A DNA stretch of 64,000 nucleotides from Adhaeribacter arboris (GCF_003023845.1 NZ_PYFT01000001.1:4464001-4528000), one strand, 5' to 3'. Shown: positions 9,119 through 18,602, numbered from the stretch's first letter. The notes: generated by a model from the sequence alone, not told the origin. A program made the numbers and translations.

Positions 9119-10705
9119 ATGCACCCATTTAAAAAAATCTGCTTTTCTTTTTTCATATTATTTATTCCGGGTTGTGCCAGTATAAGTCCGCCGGAAGGTG
9201 GCGAAAAGGATGTAAAAAGTCCAGAATTAGTCAGCAGTTCGCCCACAAACCAATCGCTCAATGTAAAGGGTAAAATAATTACCTTAAAATTTAACGAAGA
9301 AGTTCGGACGGAAGATTTTAATCGTCAGCTAATTATTTCGCCCAATGCGGAAAACACTATTAAAACAGAAGTAGACCGCGAAGAAGTTAAATTAACTTTC
9401 GAAAAGAACTTTGAGCCAAATACAACTTATTTTCTCAATTTCCGGGAAGGCATCGAAGATATAACGGAAGGCAATAAACCTAAAAATTTAACTTTAACTT
9501 TTAGTACAGGAACATTTTTAGATTCAGGCCGTGTGCAGGGAGTAGTTACAGATTTATTAACCGGTGTTCCGGCCAAAGATATAAATGTAGTTTTATACGC
9601 AGCAAACGATACCGCCACCATCCGGAACGCTAAGCCTTATTACTTAACTAAAACGGGAGAAGACGGGAGCTATTTATTGCAAAATATCAAATACGGTACT
9701 TATTTATTGTATGCCCACCAAGATAAAAACAACGATAATATCTATAATGATGAGAATGAGAAAATAGGTTATTTGGCTAACCCTATAGAAATTACAGCTC
9801 AAACTCCTGCTCAAAATCTGCAAACTATCCGGATAGATACCAAGCCGCCTTACATCACTTCTAAACAGCCTTATATAGACGAATATCATCTAATATACAA
9901 TGAAGGAATAACAGGAGTAAAAGTTTCAGGTGGTAACCCTAATGATATAGCTAGCCTTATTGGTGAGAATACGAAAACTGTGCGTTTGTTCCCTTATTCT
10001 AATCAGATAAAAGGTAAATACTTTATTACTGCTTTAGATTCAGCCCAGAACGTTAAGATAGATACTTTGGATTTAGCCTTTACCGGGAAAAAAGCCAAAC
10101 GAAATTTATCTTTTCAGGTATTAAACAAAAACACTAAGGTTAGAGCAAATGATACTATCCGGTTTAAGTTTGATGCTCCTTTAATCCTGAAAGAAGGTCC
10201 TCTACTCACTTTAGTGGAAGATTCCGTAACCAAAAAACCATTAAATTATCCACAAGATATCAAAATAAATAATTTCCGTAATACCTTAAGTTTTAACTTA
10301 AAAACAAAAGCGAAGAATGCTGTAGAAATACAAGTGGATACGTCAGCGATAGTACCAATTTCCGGCGATAAGTTTAAAAAGCAACAAGTTAAATTTACTA
10401 TTACCGATAAGGAACAAGGAGGCAGCATTGCTTTAAAAATAAGTACTTCTAATAAAAAATATTTTCTTGAATTACTAGACAAAGATCATAAAATAGTTAA
10501 AACTTATAATTCTCCTAAAAACTTGTCCATAGAAGAATTAGAACCTAATACATACCGGATAAGGGTAAAAATAGATGAAGACGAAAATGGAGAATGGCGT
10601 ACTGGAAATAAAGATTTAAAAACAATTCCAGAAAAGGTGTTTAATTACTTAAAACCTATTGAAGTACGGGTAAATTGGGTACAAGATGTGCCTATAGAAT
10701 TTTAA
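9119..10705 (+). CDS. Ig-like (Big_5) domain lipoprotein
   Basis: This 528-residue exported lipoprotein has a short Lys-containing start, a hydrophobic core and the lipobox FIPGC, so lipidation is predicted near Cys19. The mature part begins with a Gly/Glu-rich stretch and a bacterial Ig-like Big_5 domain (about 38-115, motif TLKFNEEVRTEDF). A carboxypeptidase-regulatory-like beta domain follows (about 140-225, GVVTDLLTGVPAKDINVVLY), then further beta-rich repeats. The C-terminal segment contains DEDENGEWRTGN. It is probably a periplasmic or outer-membrane protein of unknown role. It follows mnmG and the methyltransferase in the same direction and ends at a strong terminator. A perfect DnaA-box nonamer lies in its 3' part (10246-10254). 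Confidence 0.85.
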   Translation: MHPFKKICFSFFILFIPGCASISPPEGGEKDVKSPELVSSSPTNQSLNVKGKIITLKFNEEVRTEDFNRQLIISPNAENTIKTEVDREEVKLTFEKNFEPNTTYFLNFREGIEDITEGNKPKNLTLTFSTGTFLDSGRVQGVVTDLLTGVPAKDINVVLYAANDTATIRNAKPYYLTKTGEDGSYLLQNIKYGTYLLYAHQDKNNDNIYNDENEKIGYLANPIEITAQTPAQNLQTIRIDTKPPYITSKQPYIDEYHLIYNEGITGVKVSGGNPNDIASLIGENTKTVRLFPYSNQIKGKYFITALDSAQNVKIDTLDLAFTGKKAKRNLSFQVLNKNTKVRANDTIRFKFDAPLILKEGPLLTLVEDSVTKKPLNYPQDIKINNFRNTLSFNLKTKAKNAVEIQVDTSAIVPISGDKFKKQQVKFTITDKEQGGSIALKISTSNKKYFLELLDKDHKIVKTYNSPKNLSIEELEPNTYRIRVKIDEDENGEWRTGNKDLKTIPEKVFNYLKPIEVRVNWVQDVPIEF

Positions 10706-10721
10706 ACAAACAACTACAACT

Positions 10722-10751
10722 AAAAAAGCCAACTTCTTAGTTGGCTTTTTT
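10722..10751. terminator. Rho-independent terminator after the Ig-like lipoprotein
   Basis: Perfect 12-nt arms (AAAAAAGCCAAC and its complement GTTGGCTTTTTT) around a 6-nt loop, 17 bp after the stop codon, with a T-tract. It closes the mnmG-side transcription unit just before the candidate origin. Confidence 0.85.
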
Positions 10752-11213
10752 ATTAACTAATAACTTGTGGAAAAGTGAGAGTATCTTGTGATCAACTAGT
10801 ATCATTTAAGGAGTACTTATTAATTGTCGGAACCCTGCATAGAGTAAAGTGGGAAAGTAAGGTTCAATCCAAAAGTTTTTTCTACTTTATTCACCTGTTT
10901 AAAACTAAAAGATTCCTTGAACTAAGAAATGGTGGAAATGTGGAAATATAAAAATATCACTTGATAATCAATTACTTATTTTCCATTCATTCGTTAATAA
11001 ATTACTCTATACAGTGGAATACACCAATAACCTGTGTAAAGAATTATTTATTTAAAATTATCCACTTGTTAACAGTTCTAATGATGAAGATTTAAATATT
11101 TAAGAAAATTTTATTTTATAATAAATAGTTAATTAAAAATGTGGAAAGAAGGAAAACTTTTAAAATTCAGCTTCTTTTAAAAAAATCTCGTAAGAGAAAA
11201 TCAAAATTTTTAT
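10752..11213. other. Candidate chromosomal replication origin (oriC-like AT-rich intergenic region)
   Basis: This 462-bp gap has no gene. It holds several DnaA-box-like nonamers with one or two mismatches to TTATCCACA. On the minus strand they are at 10766-10774 (TTTTCCACA), 10939-10947 (ATTTCCACA), 11033-11041 (CTTTACACA) and 11140-11148 (CTTTCCACA); on the plus strand at 11058-11066 (TTATCCACT). A very AT-rich stretch (about 11041-11140) could serve as the unwinding element. A parS site lies 4.6 kb to the left and perfect DnaA boxes at 9025 and 10246. No perfect nonamer lies within the gap itself, and dnaA is not visible, so this is inference from clustering. The alternative is an ordinary AT-rich spacer. 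Confidence 0.45.
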
Positions 11214-11708
11214 ATGCCTTTTGATTATACCCTAGCTTTTGATTCAACTAATTTTCGGAAACAACCCGAATTATACCGGGTTGGAAAAGGAGAACAGGGA
11301 GTATTATTAGTGGAGCCTTATAAATCGGAAATCCTTCCATTTTGGCGGTTTAAAACCCCTGAAATAGCACTCGAATCATCAGAAAAGATTTATTTACTTT
11401 TTCTGGGGTATTTAGAAAAAAAAGATTTTGTAGGAGCCGATATGGCCAGAAAATTTTTACAAATGGGATTTACCAGAGCCAGGCGCTACGCTAATCATAA
11501 ATCCGGCAGAAAGTTTAAGTACAATCCACAAAACGAAGCGGATAAAGAATCAGAGAAAATTGCCCGTGATAAATACTTATTACCTAATGAAATAGATGAG
11601 GTAAAAGCCGCTGCTGCAGAAATATTTAAAGAAAAATGGATGCAAGCTAAACAGAACCAACATTATCAAGAGCTTATGGCAGAGCATAAACGTAAGTATG
11701 GCATATAA
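11214..11708 (+). CDS. DUF4385 domain-containing protein
   Basis: This 164-residue soluble protein matches the DUF4385 family throughout: FRKQPELYRVGKGEQGVLLVEPYKSEILPFW at 13-43, then FVGADMARKFLQMGFTRARRYANHKSGRKF near 75-107, and a charged helical C-terminus. Function is unknown. It contains no signal peptide. It is the first gene to the right of the candidate origin, on the + strand. The AT-rich gap before it gives no clear promoter. Confidence 0.88.
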   Translation: MPFDYTLAFDSTNFRKQPELYRVGKGEQGVLLVEPYKSEILPFWRFKTPEIALESSEKIYLLFLGYLEKKDFVGADMARKFLQMGFTRARRYANHKSGRKFKYNPQNEADKESEKIARDKYLLPNEIDEVKAAAAEIFKEKWMQAKQNQHYQELMAEHKRKYGI

Positions 11709-11779
11709 ACAAAAGTGAAACAATTACCCAATAACAACACGAATATTTAAAATAATCTCTAATACTTAAAATATAAACG

Positions 11780-12247
11780 ATGAAAGAGTACGAAATAGAA
11801 TTGGGTAAGGGAATAAGTAATATCTACTTTGGCTTTACCATGGACCAGGTCAAAGACATTATGGGTGAGCCGGAAGAAATTGAAGAATCGGACGAAGATG
11901 ATGAGTTTGAACACAAAGCCTTCAACTACTGGGAAAAAGGTTATTCATTTTTTTTCGACCGGGAAGATGATTATCGCTTGAGTTGTATTCAGACAGAAAA
12001 TGACGAAGTAAGATTATTTAACACGAATGTATTTCAAAAATCTACGAAGGATATAAAAGAGTTATTGCAGCAAAAAGGCTTATCGGATTACGAGACCGAG
12101 AAGCTCGAAACGGGAGAGATTAGATGGTCTTTTGAACAAGAAATGCTGGATTTGTATTTTGAGAACGATAAATTGATAGCCATAAACTTTGGGGTGTATA
12201 TTAATGATGATTTAGAAGTGCAATGGCCACAAGAAGGTTTGGTATAA
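11780..12247 (+). CDS. Hypothetical acidic protein
   Basis: This 155-residue cytosolic-type protein has no signal peptide. The start (IELGKGISNIYFGFTMDQVKDIMGEPEEIEE) resembles the short alpha-beta unit of BamE/SmpA-like proteins, where a G-x-P turn follows a helix. The rest (NYWEKGYSFFFDREDDYRLSCIQTEN) forms predicted beta strands. It is strongly acidic. I do not recognise a characterised family. It lies 71 bp after the DUF4385 gene and ends 18 bp before a long hairpin shared with the convergent phosphate transporter gene. Confidence 0.65.
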   Translation: MKEYEIELGKGISNIYFGFTMDQVKDIMGEPEEIEESDEDDEFEHKAFNYWEKGYSFFFDREDDYRLSCIQTENDEVRLFNTNVFQKSTKDIKELLQQKGLSDYETEKLETGEIRWSFEQEMLDLYFENDKLIAINFGVYINDDLEVQWPQEGLV

Positions 12248-12264
12248 CAATTATATTAAAAAAG

Positions 12265-12316
12265 TATAAACATAAAAAAAGCCGTAATGTGAATTACGGC
12301 TTTTTTTATGTTTATA
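12265..12316. terminator. Bidirectional rho-independent terminator between convergent genes
   Basis: A perfect inverted repeat with 24-nt arms and a 4-nt loop (GTGA), including GCCGTAAT/ATTACGGC and A7/T7 tracts. It stands between the 12247 stop and the minus-strand transporter stop at 12326, so it can terminate both. Confidence 0.9.
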
Positions 12317-12325
12317 ACAGTTAGC

Positions 12326-13732
12326 TTAAATTGCCCACCTAAATATTAAAAACAAGGTTCCTGCCAGGAACATCGACACCGGTAAGGTTAATACCCAAGC
12401 TAAAGCAATATTGCGGATAGTAGCGGGATTAAGATTACGAATGCCTTTATTGGCCACCATGCTGCCGGCAATGCCCGAAGATAGAATATGAGTGGTACTT
12501 ACGGGTAACTTAAAAATAAAGGTAGAAAAGCCAATTACGCCGGCGGCCATTAATTCAGCGGAAGCCCCTTGCGCATACGTTAAATGCTCCTTACCAATTT
12601 TTTCCCCAATAGTTTTTACAATTCGCTTCCAGCCAATCATGGTACCGCAACCCAACGACATAGCAATCATTAAAATTACCCAATCCGGGGCATAATCAGT
12701 AAAAGATCGTAGGGTGCTAATGTTTTCTTTTAAAGTACTCCGGTCCAATTGGCTAAGCGCAATTCCTGGGCTAGATAGAATGTTTTCTGAACCTTTCGCT
12801 AATAATAAAATATCCCGCCTGATTAAAAAACGACTTTTCTTAGGTAATCCTTCTATCGTATTTATCGGAGCAAAAAGCGTATTTAAATCAGAGGCTCGAT
12901 CCTTCATTTTAGTTACAATTTCCATATCATTTTTAGATAAAGAAGCCGTATCTATCCGATTAATAACCTGTTCTACCTGCGTGAGCGATGCTTGTATCAC
13001 AATTGGATTTTTGTTACTATCCAAAGCAAAAAAAGAAGGTACTATTCCGATTAAGATTAACATCACTAATCCAACTCCTTTCTGACCATCGTTAGAGCCG
13101 TGAAAAAAAGATACCAGCGTACAAGTTAAAATTAAAATTAATCGTATCCAGAGGGGAGGGGGCTTTCGTTTGTGCGGCTGCCGGAAAATAGCCTTATTCT
13201 TAACAAACCGCTTTAAAATAAACATTAAAAAAACGGTTAAAGTAAAACCTAGAAAAGGGGAAACAATCAAGGATAAGCCCGTTTTTATGGCTTCGTCCCA
13301 GTTTACTGCGGCTCCGGAAGTATTATCAGGTAATAAAGAAAAAGCAACGCCTACGCCTAATATAGAACCAATTAAAGTATGTGAACTAGAGGAAGGTAAG
13401 CCGTAATACCAGGTACCCAAATTCCAGAGAATAGCACTCAAAAGTAAGGCTCCAATCATGGCAATACCATGGTAAATATTCTGATCAATTAAGGCTTCTA
13501 CGGGAAGTAAATAAACAATTCCCATTGCTACGCCAATACCGCCGGCAAATACCCCAATAAAATTCCAGAAAGCAGACCAAACTACCGCTACCCAAGGACG
13601 TAAAGTGTTGGTATAAATAACAGTAGCAACCGCGTTGGCAGTATCATGAAAACCATTTACAAATTCAAAGGCGCAGGCTGCTAATAAACAAAGAAAAAGT
13701 AGGAGCAGAAGGTGAGTTTCTAATCCGAACAT
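12326..13732 (-). CDS. Inorganic phosphate transporter, PiT family
   Basis: A 468-residue inner-membrane protein of the PiT (Pi:H+ or metal-phosphate symport) family. Both inverted PHO-4 repeats are visible: N-terminal EFVNGFHDTANAVAT (about 23-37) and C-terminal FFHGSNDGQKGVGL and KLPVSTTHILSSG. About ten hydrophobic segments flank a cytoplasmic or periplasmic loop at about 235-340 that includes Lys- and Asp-rich helices. PSSSSHTLIGSILG is the other signature. The length is normal. It is transcribed alone. Upstream is a 230-bp region divergent from glyS. No phoU-like partner lies next to it. Confidence 0.93.
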   Translation of the reverse strand: MFGLETHLLLLLFLCLLAACAFEFVNGFHDTANAVATVIYTNTLRPWVAVVWSAFWNFIGVFAGGIGVAMGIVYLLPVEALIDQNIYHGIAMIGALLLSAILWNLGTWYYGLPSSSSHTLIGSILGVGVAFSLLPDNTSGAAVNWDEAIKTGLSLIVSPFLGFTLTVFLMFILKRFVKNKAIFRQPHKRKPPPLWIRLILILTCTLVSFFHGSNDGQKGVGLVMLILIGIVPSFFALDSNKNPIVIQASLTQVEQVINRIDTASLSKNDMEIVTKMKDRASDLNTLFAPINTIEGLPKKSRFLIRRDILLLAKGSENILSSPGIALSQLDRSTLKENISTLRSFTDYAPDWVILMIAMSLGCGTMIGWKRIVKTIGEKIGKEHLTYAQGASAELMAAGVIGFSTFIFKLPVSTTHILSSGIAGSMVANKGIRNLNPATIRNIALAWVLTLPVSMFLAGTLFLIFRWAI

Positions 13733-13928
13733 ACAGGTTAGTTGAGGTTGGATAAATTGTCCGCAAAATTAAAGTAATTTGCCACGGCTTATGTTAAGGA
13801 ATTGTTAAATCAAGAGAGTTCGACTTTAACTTTGCAACTAATCAGGCCTAAATTTTAAAATATTTGAATTAAAAGTACGTCATTAAATAACATTTATTCA
13901 ATTTCAAAAAATTTTTCTTCCGTTTAGC

Positions 13929-13936
13929 TACTTTTG
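13929..13936 (+). promoter_or_regulatory. Candidate -7 promoter element (TACTTTTG) of glyS
   Basis: TACTTTTG matches TAnnTTTG and lies 30 bp before the chosen ATG at 13967, a normal distance. Only a TTTC is found upstream (13902), so the -33 element is poor. Confidence 0.35.
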
Positions 13937-13966
13937 GCTCCGTTCTAAATCTATATATTTGTGGCT

Positions 13967-15469
13967 ATGGCAACACAATCAGAAAAAGCTTCTTTAGAAA
14001 GTACTCAATTAAAAGATATTATTTCGCACGCCAAAGAATACGGATTTGTATTTCCCAGCAGCGAGATTTACGATGGTCTACAAGCCGTTTACGATTACGG
14101 GCAAAATGGAGTAGAATTAAAAAATAATATTAAAAATGTGTGGTGGAAATGCATGACACAGCTGAACCAGAATGTGGTAGGTATTGATGCGGCTATTTTC
14201 ATGCACCCGGATACCTGGAAAGCATCGGGTCACGTGGATTCTTTTAACGATCCCATGATCGATAACAAAGATTCGAAGAAACGCTATCGCGCTGATGTTT
14301 TAATCGAGGATAAAGCTGTTGAATTAGAACTTAAAGGTGAGTTACAGCAAGCAACTTATCTTCTTCATGAAATGGCTCAGCGCCTCACCAATGAAGATTT
14401 AGATGGTGTAAGGCAATTAATAATTGATTTCAATATAACTTGCCCGGTTTCAGGAACCGCTAATTGGACCGAAGTACGCCAGTTTAATTTAATGTTTTCC
14501 ACTCAAACCGGATCCGTAGCCGAAGAATCTACTACCATTTACCTGCGGCCGGAAACAGCGCAAGGTATTTTTGTGAATTTCTTGAACGTACAAAAAACTG
14601 GTAGAATGAAGATCCCTTTTGGGATTGCGCAGATTGGAAAAGCTTTCCGGAACGAAATTGTGGCTCGCCAGTTTACTTTTCGGATGCGGGAGTTTGAGCA
14701 AATGGAAATGCAGTTCTTTATTCGGCCCGGTACCGAAATGGAATGGTACGAACATTGGAAAGCCGTTCGGATTAAATGGCACCAGGCCCTAGGTATACCA
14801 GCCAAAAAGTTGCGTTTCCACGATCACGAAAAATTAGCCCATTATGCCAATGCGGCCGTTGATATTGAATTTGAGTTTCCGTTTGGTTTTAAAGAAGTAG
14901 AAGGCATTCACTCCCGTACTGATTTTGATTTGTCGCAACACCAGACTTTGTCGAAGAAAAAGCAACAGTATTTTGATAACGACTTAAATGCCGAAGGCAA
15001 ACCTTATGGTAATTACGTGCCCTACGTTATTGAGACTTCAGCGGGTGCCGATCGCTTGTTTTTAATGACTTTGTGTAATGCTTACACCGAAGAAGAAGTA
15101 ACGGAAGGCGATGGCGTAAAAACCCGGATTTACTTAAAATTGCATCCAGTATTAGCGCCGGTTAAAGCGGCCATTTTCCCCTTAGTGCGAAAAGACGGAT
15201 TACCGGAAAAAGCGCAGCAAATTTTTGATGATTTAAAGTTTGATTTTAACATAATCTACGAAGAACGGGATGCAATTGGTAAGCGGTATACCCGTCAGGA
15301 TTTGATTGGTACTCCCTTCTGCATTGCCGTAGATTACGAAACACTGGAGAATAATACTGTAACTGTTCGTGACCGGGATACCCGCGAACAAAAGCGGATG
15401 CCAATTAGCGAATTAAGAAACTACATTAACGAAGCAGTAAGTTATAAACGAATATTCGAACAGTTATAA
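13967..15469 (+). CDS. glyS: Glycine--tRNA ligase (single-chain class II type)
   Basis: This 500-residue class II synthetase of the alpha2 (archaeal/eukaryotic-like, GRS1) type charges tRNA-Gly. Visible are the N-terminal GFVFPSSEIYDGLQAVYDYG, motif 2 in GIAQIGKAFRNEI and FRMREFEQMEMQFF, motif 3 near GADRLFL, and the C-terminal anticodon-binding domain (KLHPVLAPVKAAIFPLVRKDGL to the end). I take the ATG at 13967 as the start. A GTG two codons earlier (13961) also keeps the frame, but it overlaps a TTTG-like sequence and adds nothing conserved. The length agrees with Bacteroidota homologues. It is monocistronic. Confidence 0.95.
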   Translation: MATQSEKASLESTQLKDIISHAKEYGFVFPSSEIYDGLQAVYDYGQNGVELKNNIKNVWWKCMTQLNQNVVGIDAAIFMHPDTWKASGHVDSFNDPMIDNKDSKKRYRADVLIEDKAVELELKGELQQATYLLHEMAQRLTNEDLDGVRQLIIDFNITCPVSGTANWTEVRQFNLMFSTQTGSVAEESTTIYLRPETAQGIFVNFLNVQKTGRMKIPFGIAQIGKAFRNEIVARQFTFRMREFEQMEMQFFIRPGTEMEWYEHWKAVRIKWHQALGIPAKKLRFHDHEKLAHYANAAVDIEFEFPFGFKEVEGIHSRTDFDLSQHQTLSKKKQQYFDNDLNAEGKPYGNYVPYVIETSAGADRLFLMTLCNAYTEEEVTEGDGVKTRIYLKLHPVLAPVKAAIFPLVRKDGLPEKAQQIFDDLKFDFNIIYEERDAIGKRYTRQDLIGTPFCIAVDYETLENNTVTVRDRDTREQKRMPISELRNYINEAVSYKRIFEQL

Positions 15470-15604
15470 GTAGATTGTTTATCAACACCTACAAAATATA
15501 TAAGTAGGATAGCGTTTGTTTATATCCGGAAACAATAATAAATTAACAAAACAGCTTAATAATCAATTTATTCAGGCTGGGTAATTTACCGGTGAACTTA
15601 CGTT

Positions 15605-16684
15605 ATGAACGTTTACTTTGATTGGGTAGTCGTCTTTCAGATATTCTGTATTGTACAGGGAATAACAACGGGTATCTATCTTTTAATTACTAAAAATAAG
15701 CGACCAAGTCATTTTTGGCTTGGTTTGCTGCTTTTAGGAATGACCCTTCAGGTGATAGATTATTTCTTCAGTCGAACAGGAGTTTACTACCGAAACCGCT
15801 GGCTTTATTTTAGTCCCCTCTTTTTCTCCTGGAGTTTTGGTCCTTTCTTTTATTTCTATGTAAAATCTTTATTCCAAAAAAGTTTTCGGGTACCCCTTTG
15901 GCACTTTTTACCGTTTGGTTGTCAGTTACTTTTCTATTTAGTTTTAGTTTTTCAACCTTTGGCCGTTAAAGCAGATTTTTGGATTCTTATCCACAAACCT
16001 TATACCCGGTACTTGGAGTATTATGGAGCTTGCTTATCCGTTCTCTTTTATTTAACCTACAGCCTAAGCTTAATGCGAAAAAAGAACAAGGAACCTCGTT
16101 CTTTATATTACTTTTTTAATGGATTAGCTTTATTCTATGTTACTGCGATTATAGATCCAATAATTAATCATTACTACTTAGCACCGCAAGCTCCCAAATT
16201 TTACTTAACTGCCTTAGTACTTCCCATATTTATATACGGATTGGCCTTAATCAGTTTGTTTAAAAAATCAGGGGATAATATCCGGAAAAAAACTTCGGTT
16301 AAAGCTGTGGATAAAGATAAGATCAGGTTGATAGTTTGGGAAATGGAGCAAAATAAATTGTATAAAAATCCAGATTTATCCTTACCGATGTTAGCGCAAC
16401 AACTAGGTTGGCACCCTAATGAGGTATCAAAGCTTATAAACGAAGGCTTAGATAAAACCTTTGCCGATTTTGTAAATGAATTTCGCCTAAATGAAGTAAA
16501 AGATCGATTGTTAAAAGGAGAAGACCAGCAATTTACCTTATTAGGTATAGCATTGGAAGCAGGATTTAATTCTAAGACTACTTTTAACCGGGTATTTAAA
16601 GAACAAACGGGTATGCCTCCTAAAGCTTATAAAAAGAGTACCCAAATTATAAAACGGAACGATACAGCTATTTCTGGAAGCTAA
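15605..16684 (+). CDS. AraC-type transcriptional regulator with N-terminal seven-helix membrane region
   Basis: A 359-residue protein. The first 220 residues hold about seven hydrophobic helices separated by short loops. They end at LFKKSGDN, followed by a cytoplasmic AraC/HTH_18 DNA-binding domain (about 245-345) with LSLPMLAQQLGWHPNEVSKLINEG and FTLLGIALEAGFNSKTTFNRVFKEQTGMPPKAYKK. This membrane-sensor plus AraC layout is common in Bacteroidota. It presumably senses an envelope signal and regulates nearby genes. The serine hydrolase gene starts 20 bp downstream on the same strand, so it is the most likely partner or target. Confidence 0.87.
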   Translation: MNVYFDWVVVFQIFCIVQGITTGIYLLITKNKRPSHFWLGLLLLGMTLQVIDYFFSRTGVYYRNRWLYFSPLFFSWSFGPFFYFYVKSLFQKSFRVPLWHFLPFGCQLLFYLVLVFQPLAVKADFWILIHKPYTRYLEYYGACLSVLFYLTYSLSLMRKKNKEPRSLYYFFNGLALFYVTAIIDPIINHYYLAPQAPKFYLTALVLPIFIYGLALISLFKKSGDNIRKKTSVKAVDKDKIRLIVWEMEQNKLYKNPDLSLPMLAQQLGWHPNEVSKLINEGLDKTFADFVNEFRLNEVKDRLLKGEDQQFTLLGIALEAGFNSKTTFNRVFKEQTGMPPKAYKKSTQIIKRNDTAISGS

Positions 16685-16704
16685 TTTTAACAAAAAAGCT
16701 TCTC

Positions 16705-18525
16705 ATGATGAATCGTATCTTATACAGTATCCTTTTCCTTTTAGTTTTTAATTATACTTGGGCGCAGCCTGCTTCATCGACAATAGATCGAATAAAAAAG
16801 GTAGAAAACAGTTTAACTCCCTACGTGCCAATAAAAGATTTTTCGGGTTGGAACCTGCAAGAGCGCATGCAGTTTTACCGGGTTCCGGGGCTTAGCATTG
16901 CAGTTATTCATAACTTTAAACTGGATTGGACAAAAGCGTATGGCCTAGCTGGTACTTCCCGGCAAATACCAGTAACTACTAAAACAATGTTTTCGGCAGG
17001 TTCCATTTCAAAATTAGTTACTGCTGTTGCTGCTCTAGGATTGGTGGATAAAAAGCAAATACAACTGGATCGGCCAATAAACAATTATCTAGTTTCATGG
17101 CAATTACCAGATAATGATTTTACTCATAATACACCCATTACTTTACGCCTCTTGTTAAGTCATCAAGCAGGCACTAGCCAATCATCCTATTGGGGCTTTG
17201 TACCATATAAATTACCTTCTCTAAAAATACAAGATATCTTAAATGGTGTTCCAGAAGCTGAAAGCAGACCAGTAATTGTAAATTCTAGGCCTGGTAAAGA
17301 ATTTCGTTATTCGGGTGGCGGATACTTGATTGTTCAGCAAGCTATAATGGATGTTACAAAACAAGATTTTGCTGATTTTACGCAAAGAAGTATTTTCCGG
17401 AGATTAGGTATGCACCATACAACTTTTACGCAACCATTACCAGTTTCCTTCCAGAAATTAGCTTCTTGGGCTTACTCCGACAACAGTTGGTTTAAAGGAG
17501 TACCCTATGTTTATCCACAACAAGCCGCAGCAGGCTTGTACTCTACCCCAACAGATCTAGCAAAATTAATTATTGAATTACAAAAAAGTTATCATGGAAA
17601 AAGTAGATTTTTCTCCCAGACCTTAGCTAAAGAAATGTTTACTCCACAAGTAGGTGTAAGTAACGGGTTTTATAAAGAAGAGATGGGATTGGGTGCATTT
17701 CTTTTACAACGCCAAGATAACCAAAAGCTGGCCGGAGTTTATTTTGAACATACCGGCGTAAATGCCGGTTTCTTAGCTTACGTGATTGGTAATTTAACGG
17801 AAGGAAACGGGGTAGTGATAATGATGAATAAAGACGGAGCAGCCGATGAATTAGGGAAAGAGATTAGACGGGCCGTAGCTAAAGCATACCAATGGACCAA
17901 TTTTTTGCCTGATGAAATAAAGCCGGTTACCTTACCAGATAAAAAGCTCGATGAATATGCAGGACGCTACCAACGTACTCCCGACGAAGTGGTAACTTTC
18001 AGAAGAGAGAACAATTATCTAATAGAAACCATTAATCAAGGAAGTCCTATTTACTGTTTTCCAGTGGCTATGGATACCATTGCTTTTAGTGATTATCCTT
18101 ATAAAGGTGTTTTCCGGCGCAATGCTCAAGGTGATATAGCCGATGTGGTGATATTAGAACAACAAAAAGTATTACCGCGCTTATCAGAAAATAATCTACT
18201 CCCAAATGAACTGATGCATAGAGGCCAAATTGCGGAAGCAATTGCCGGTTATCGGAAACTAAAGTTAAACGAATACCAACTCACTTATATGGCATACGAG
18301 TTTATGCACCAGAAGCCAGCCAAATTAAAAGAAGCAGAAAGTATTCTGCACTTAGCAAATGAGCAATATCCTAAATCTGGAATTTTGCAGGCACGTTGGG
18401 GAGATTTGTATGTAATGCTAGGGAAAACAGCCGAAGCAGTTAATGCTTATCAACAAGCCTTAAAAGATAATCCGGAGGATAAGGAATTACAAGAAAAGCT
18501 AAATGCTTTAGTTATGAACAAGTAA
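16705..18525 (+). CDS. Secreted serine hydrolase of the beta-lactamase/class C (AmpC-like) family with C-terminal TPR
   Basis: A 606-residue exported enzyme with a signal peptide at about 1-20 (ending in YTWAQP). The beta-lactamase/transpeptidase-like domain (about 45-400) carries the SxxK nucleophile motif in MFSAGSISKLVTA and the YxN-like motif as YSG in FRYSGGGYLIVQQ. A C-terminal HTG-like motif (HTGVNAGF) follows. Residues about 480-600 form tetratricopeptide-like helices (AEAVNAYQQALKDNPEDKELQ). The substrate may be peptides, esters or D-amino-acid peptides; beta-lactam resistance cannot be inferred. It follows the membrane AraC regulator by 20 bp. Two adjacent ATGs (16705, 16708) are possible starts. 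Confidence 0.87.
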   Translation: MMNRILYSILFLLVFNYTWAQPASSTIDRIKKVENSLTPYVPIKDFSGWNLQERMQFYRVPGLSIAVIHNFKLDWTKAYGLAGTSRQIPVTTKTMFSAGSISKLVTAVAALGLVDKKQIQLDRPINNYLVSWQLPDNDFTHNTPITLRLLLSHQAGTSQSSYWGFVPYKLPSLKIQDILNGVPEAESRPVIVNSRPGKEFRYSGGGYLIVQQAIMDVTKQDFADFTQRSIFRRLGMHHTTFTQPLPVSFQKLASWAYSDNSWFKGVPYVYPQQAAAGLYSTPTDLAKLIIELQKSYHGKSRFFSQTLAKEMFTPQVGVSNGFYKEEMGLGAFLLQRQDNQKLAGVYFEHTGVNAGFLAYVIGNLTEGNGVVIMMNKDGAADELGKEIRRAVAKAYQWTNFLPDEIKPVTLPDKKLDEYAGRYQRTPDEVVTFRRENNYLIETINQGSPIYCFPVAMDTIAFSDYPYKGVFRRNAQGDIADVVILEQQKVLPRLSENNLLPNELMHRGQIAEAIAGYRKLKLNEYQLTYMAYEFMHQKPAKLKEAESILHLANEQYPKSGILQARWGDLYVMLGKTAEAVNAYQQALKDNPEDKELQEKLNALVMNK

Positions 18526-18602
18526 GAACCCTTTTGTTTAACGTTAATGCTAGCCAATGGGGTTCTTATTTGAGTTTTATAAGCTGGAGAGTTGCTCAGT
18601 TA

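Noticed and set aside
10855-10880. GGTTCAATCC resembling a tRNA T-arm in the candidate origin region
   Set aside because: Loop is one base short and no acceptor, D or anticodon arms are around it.
14230-14245. CACGTG sequence in glyS as a second parS
   Set aside because: Only the core hexamer agrees; flanks are unlike the TGTTTCACGTGAAACA consensus.
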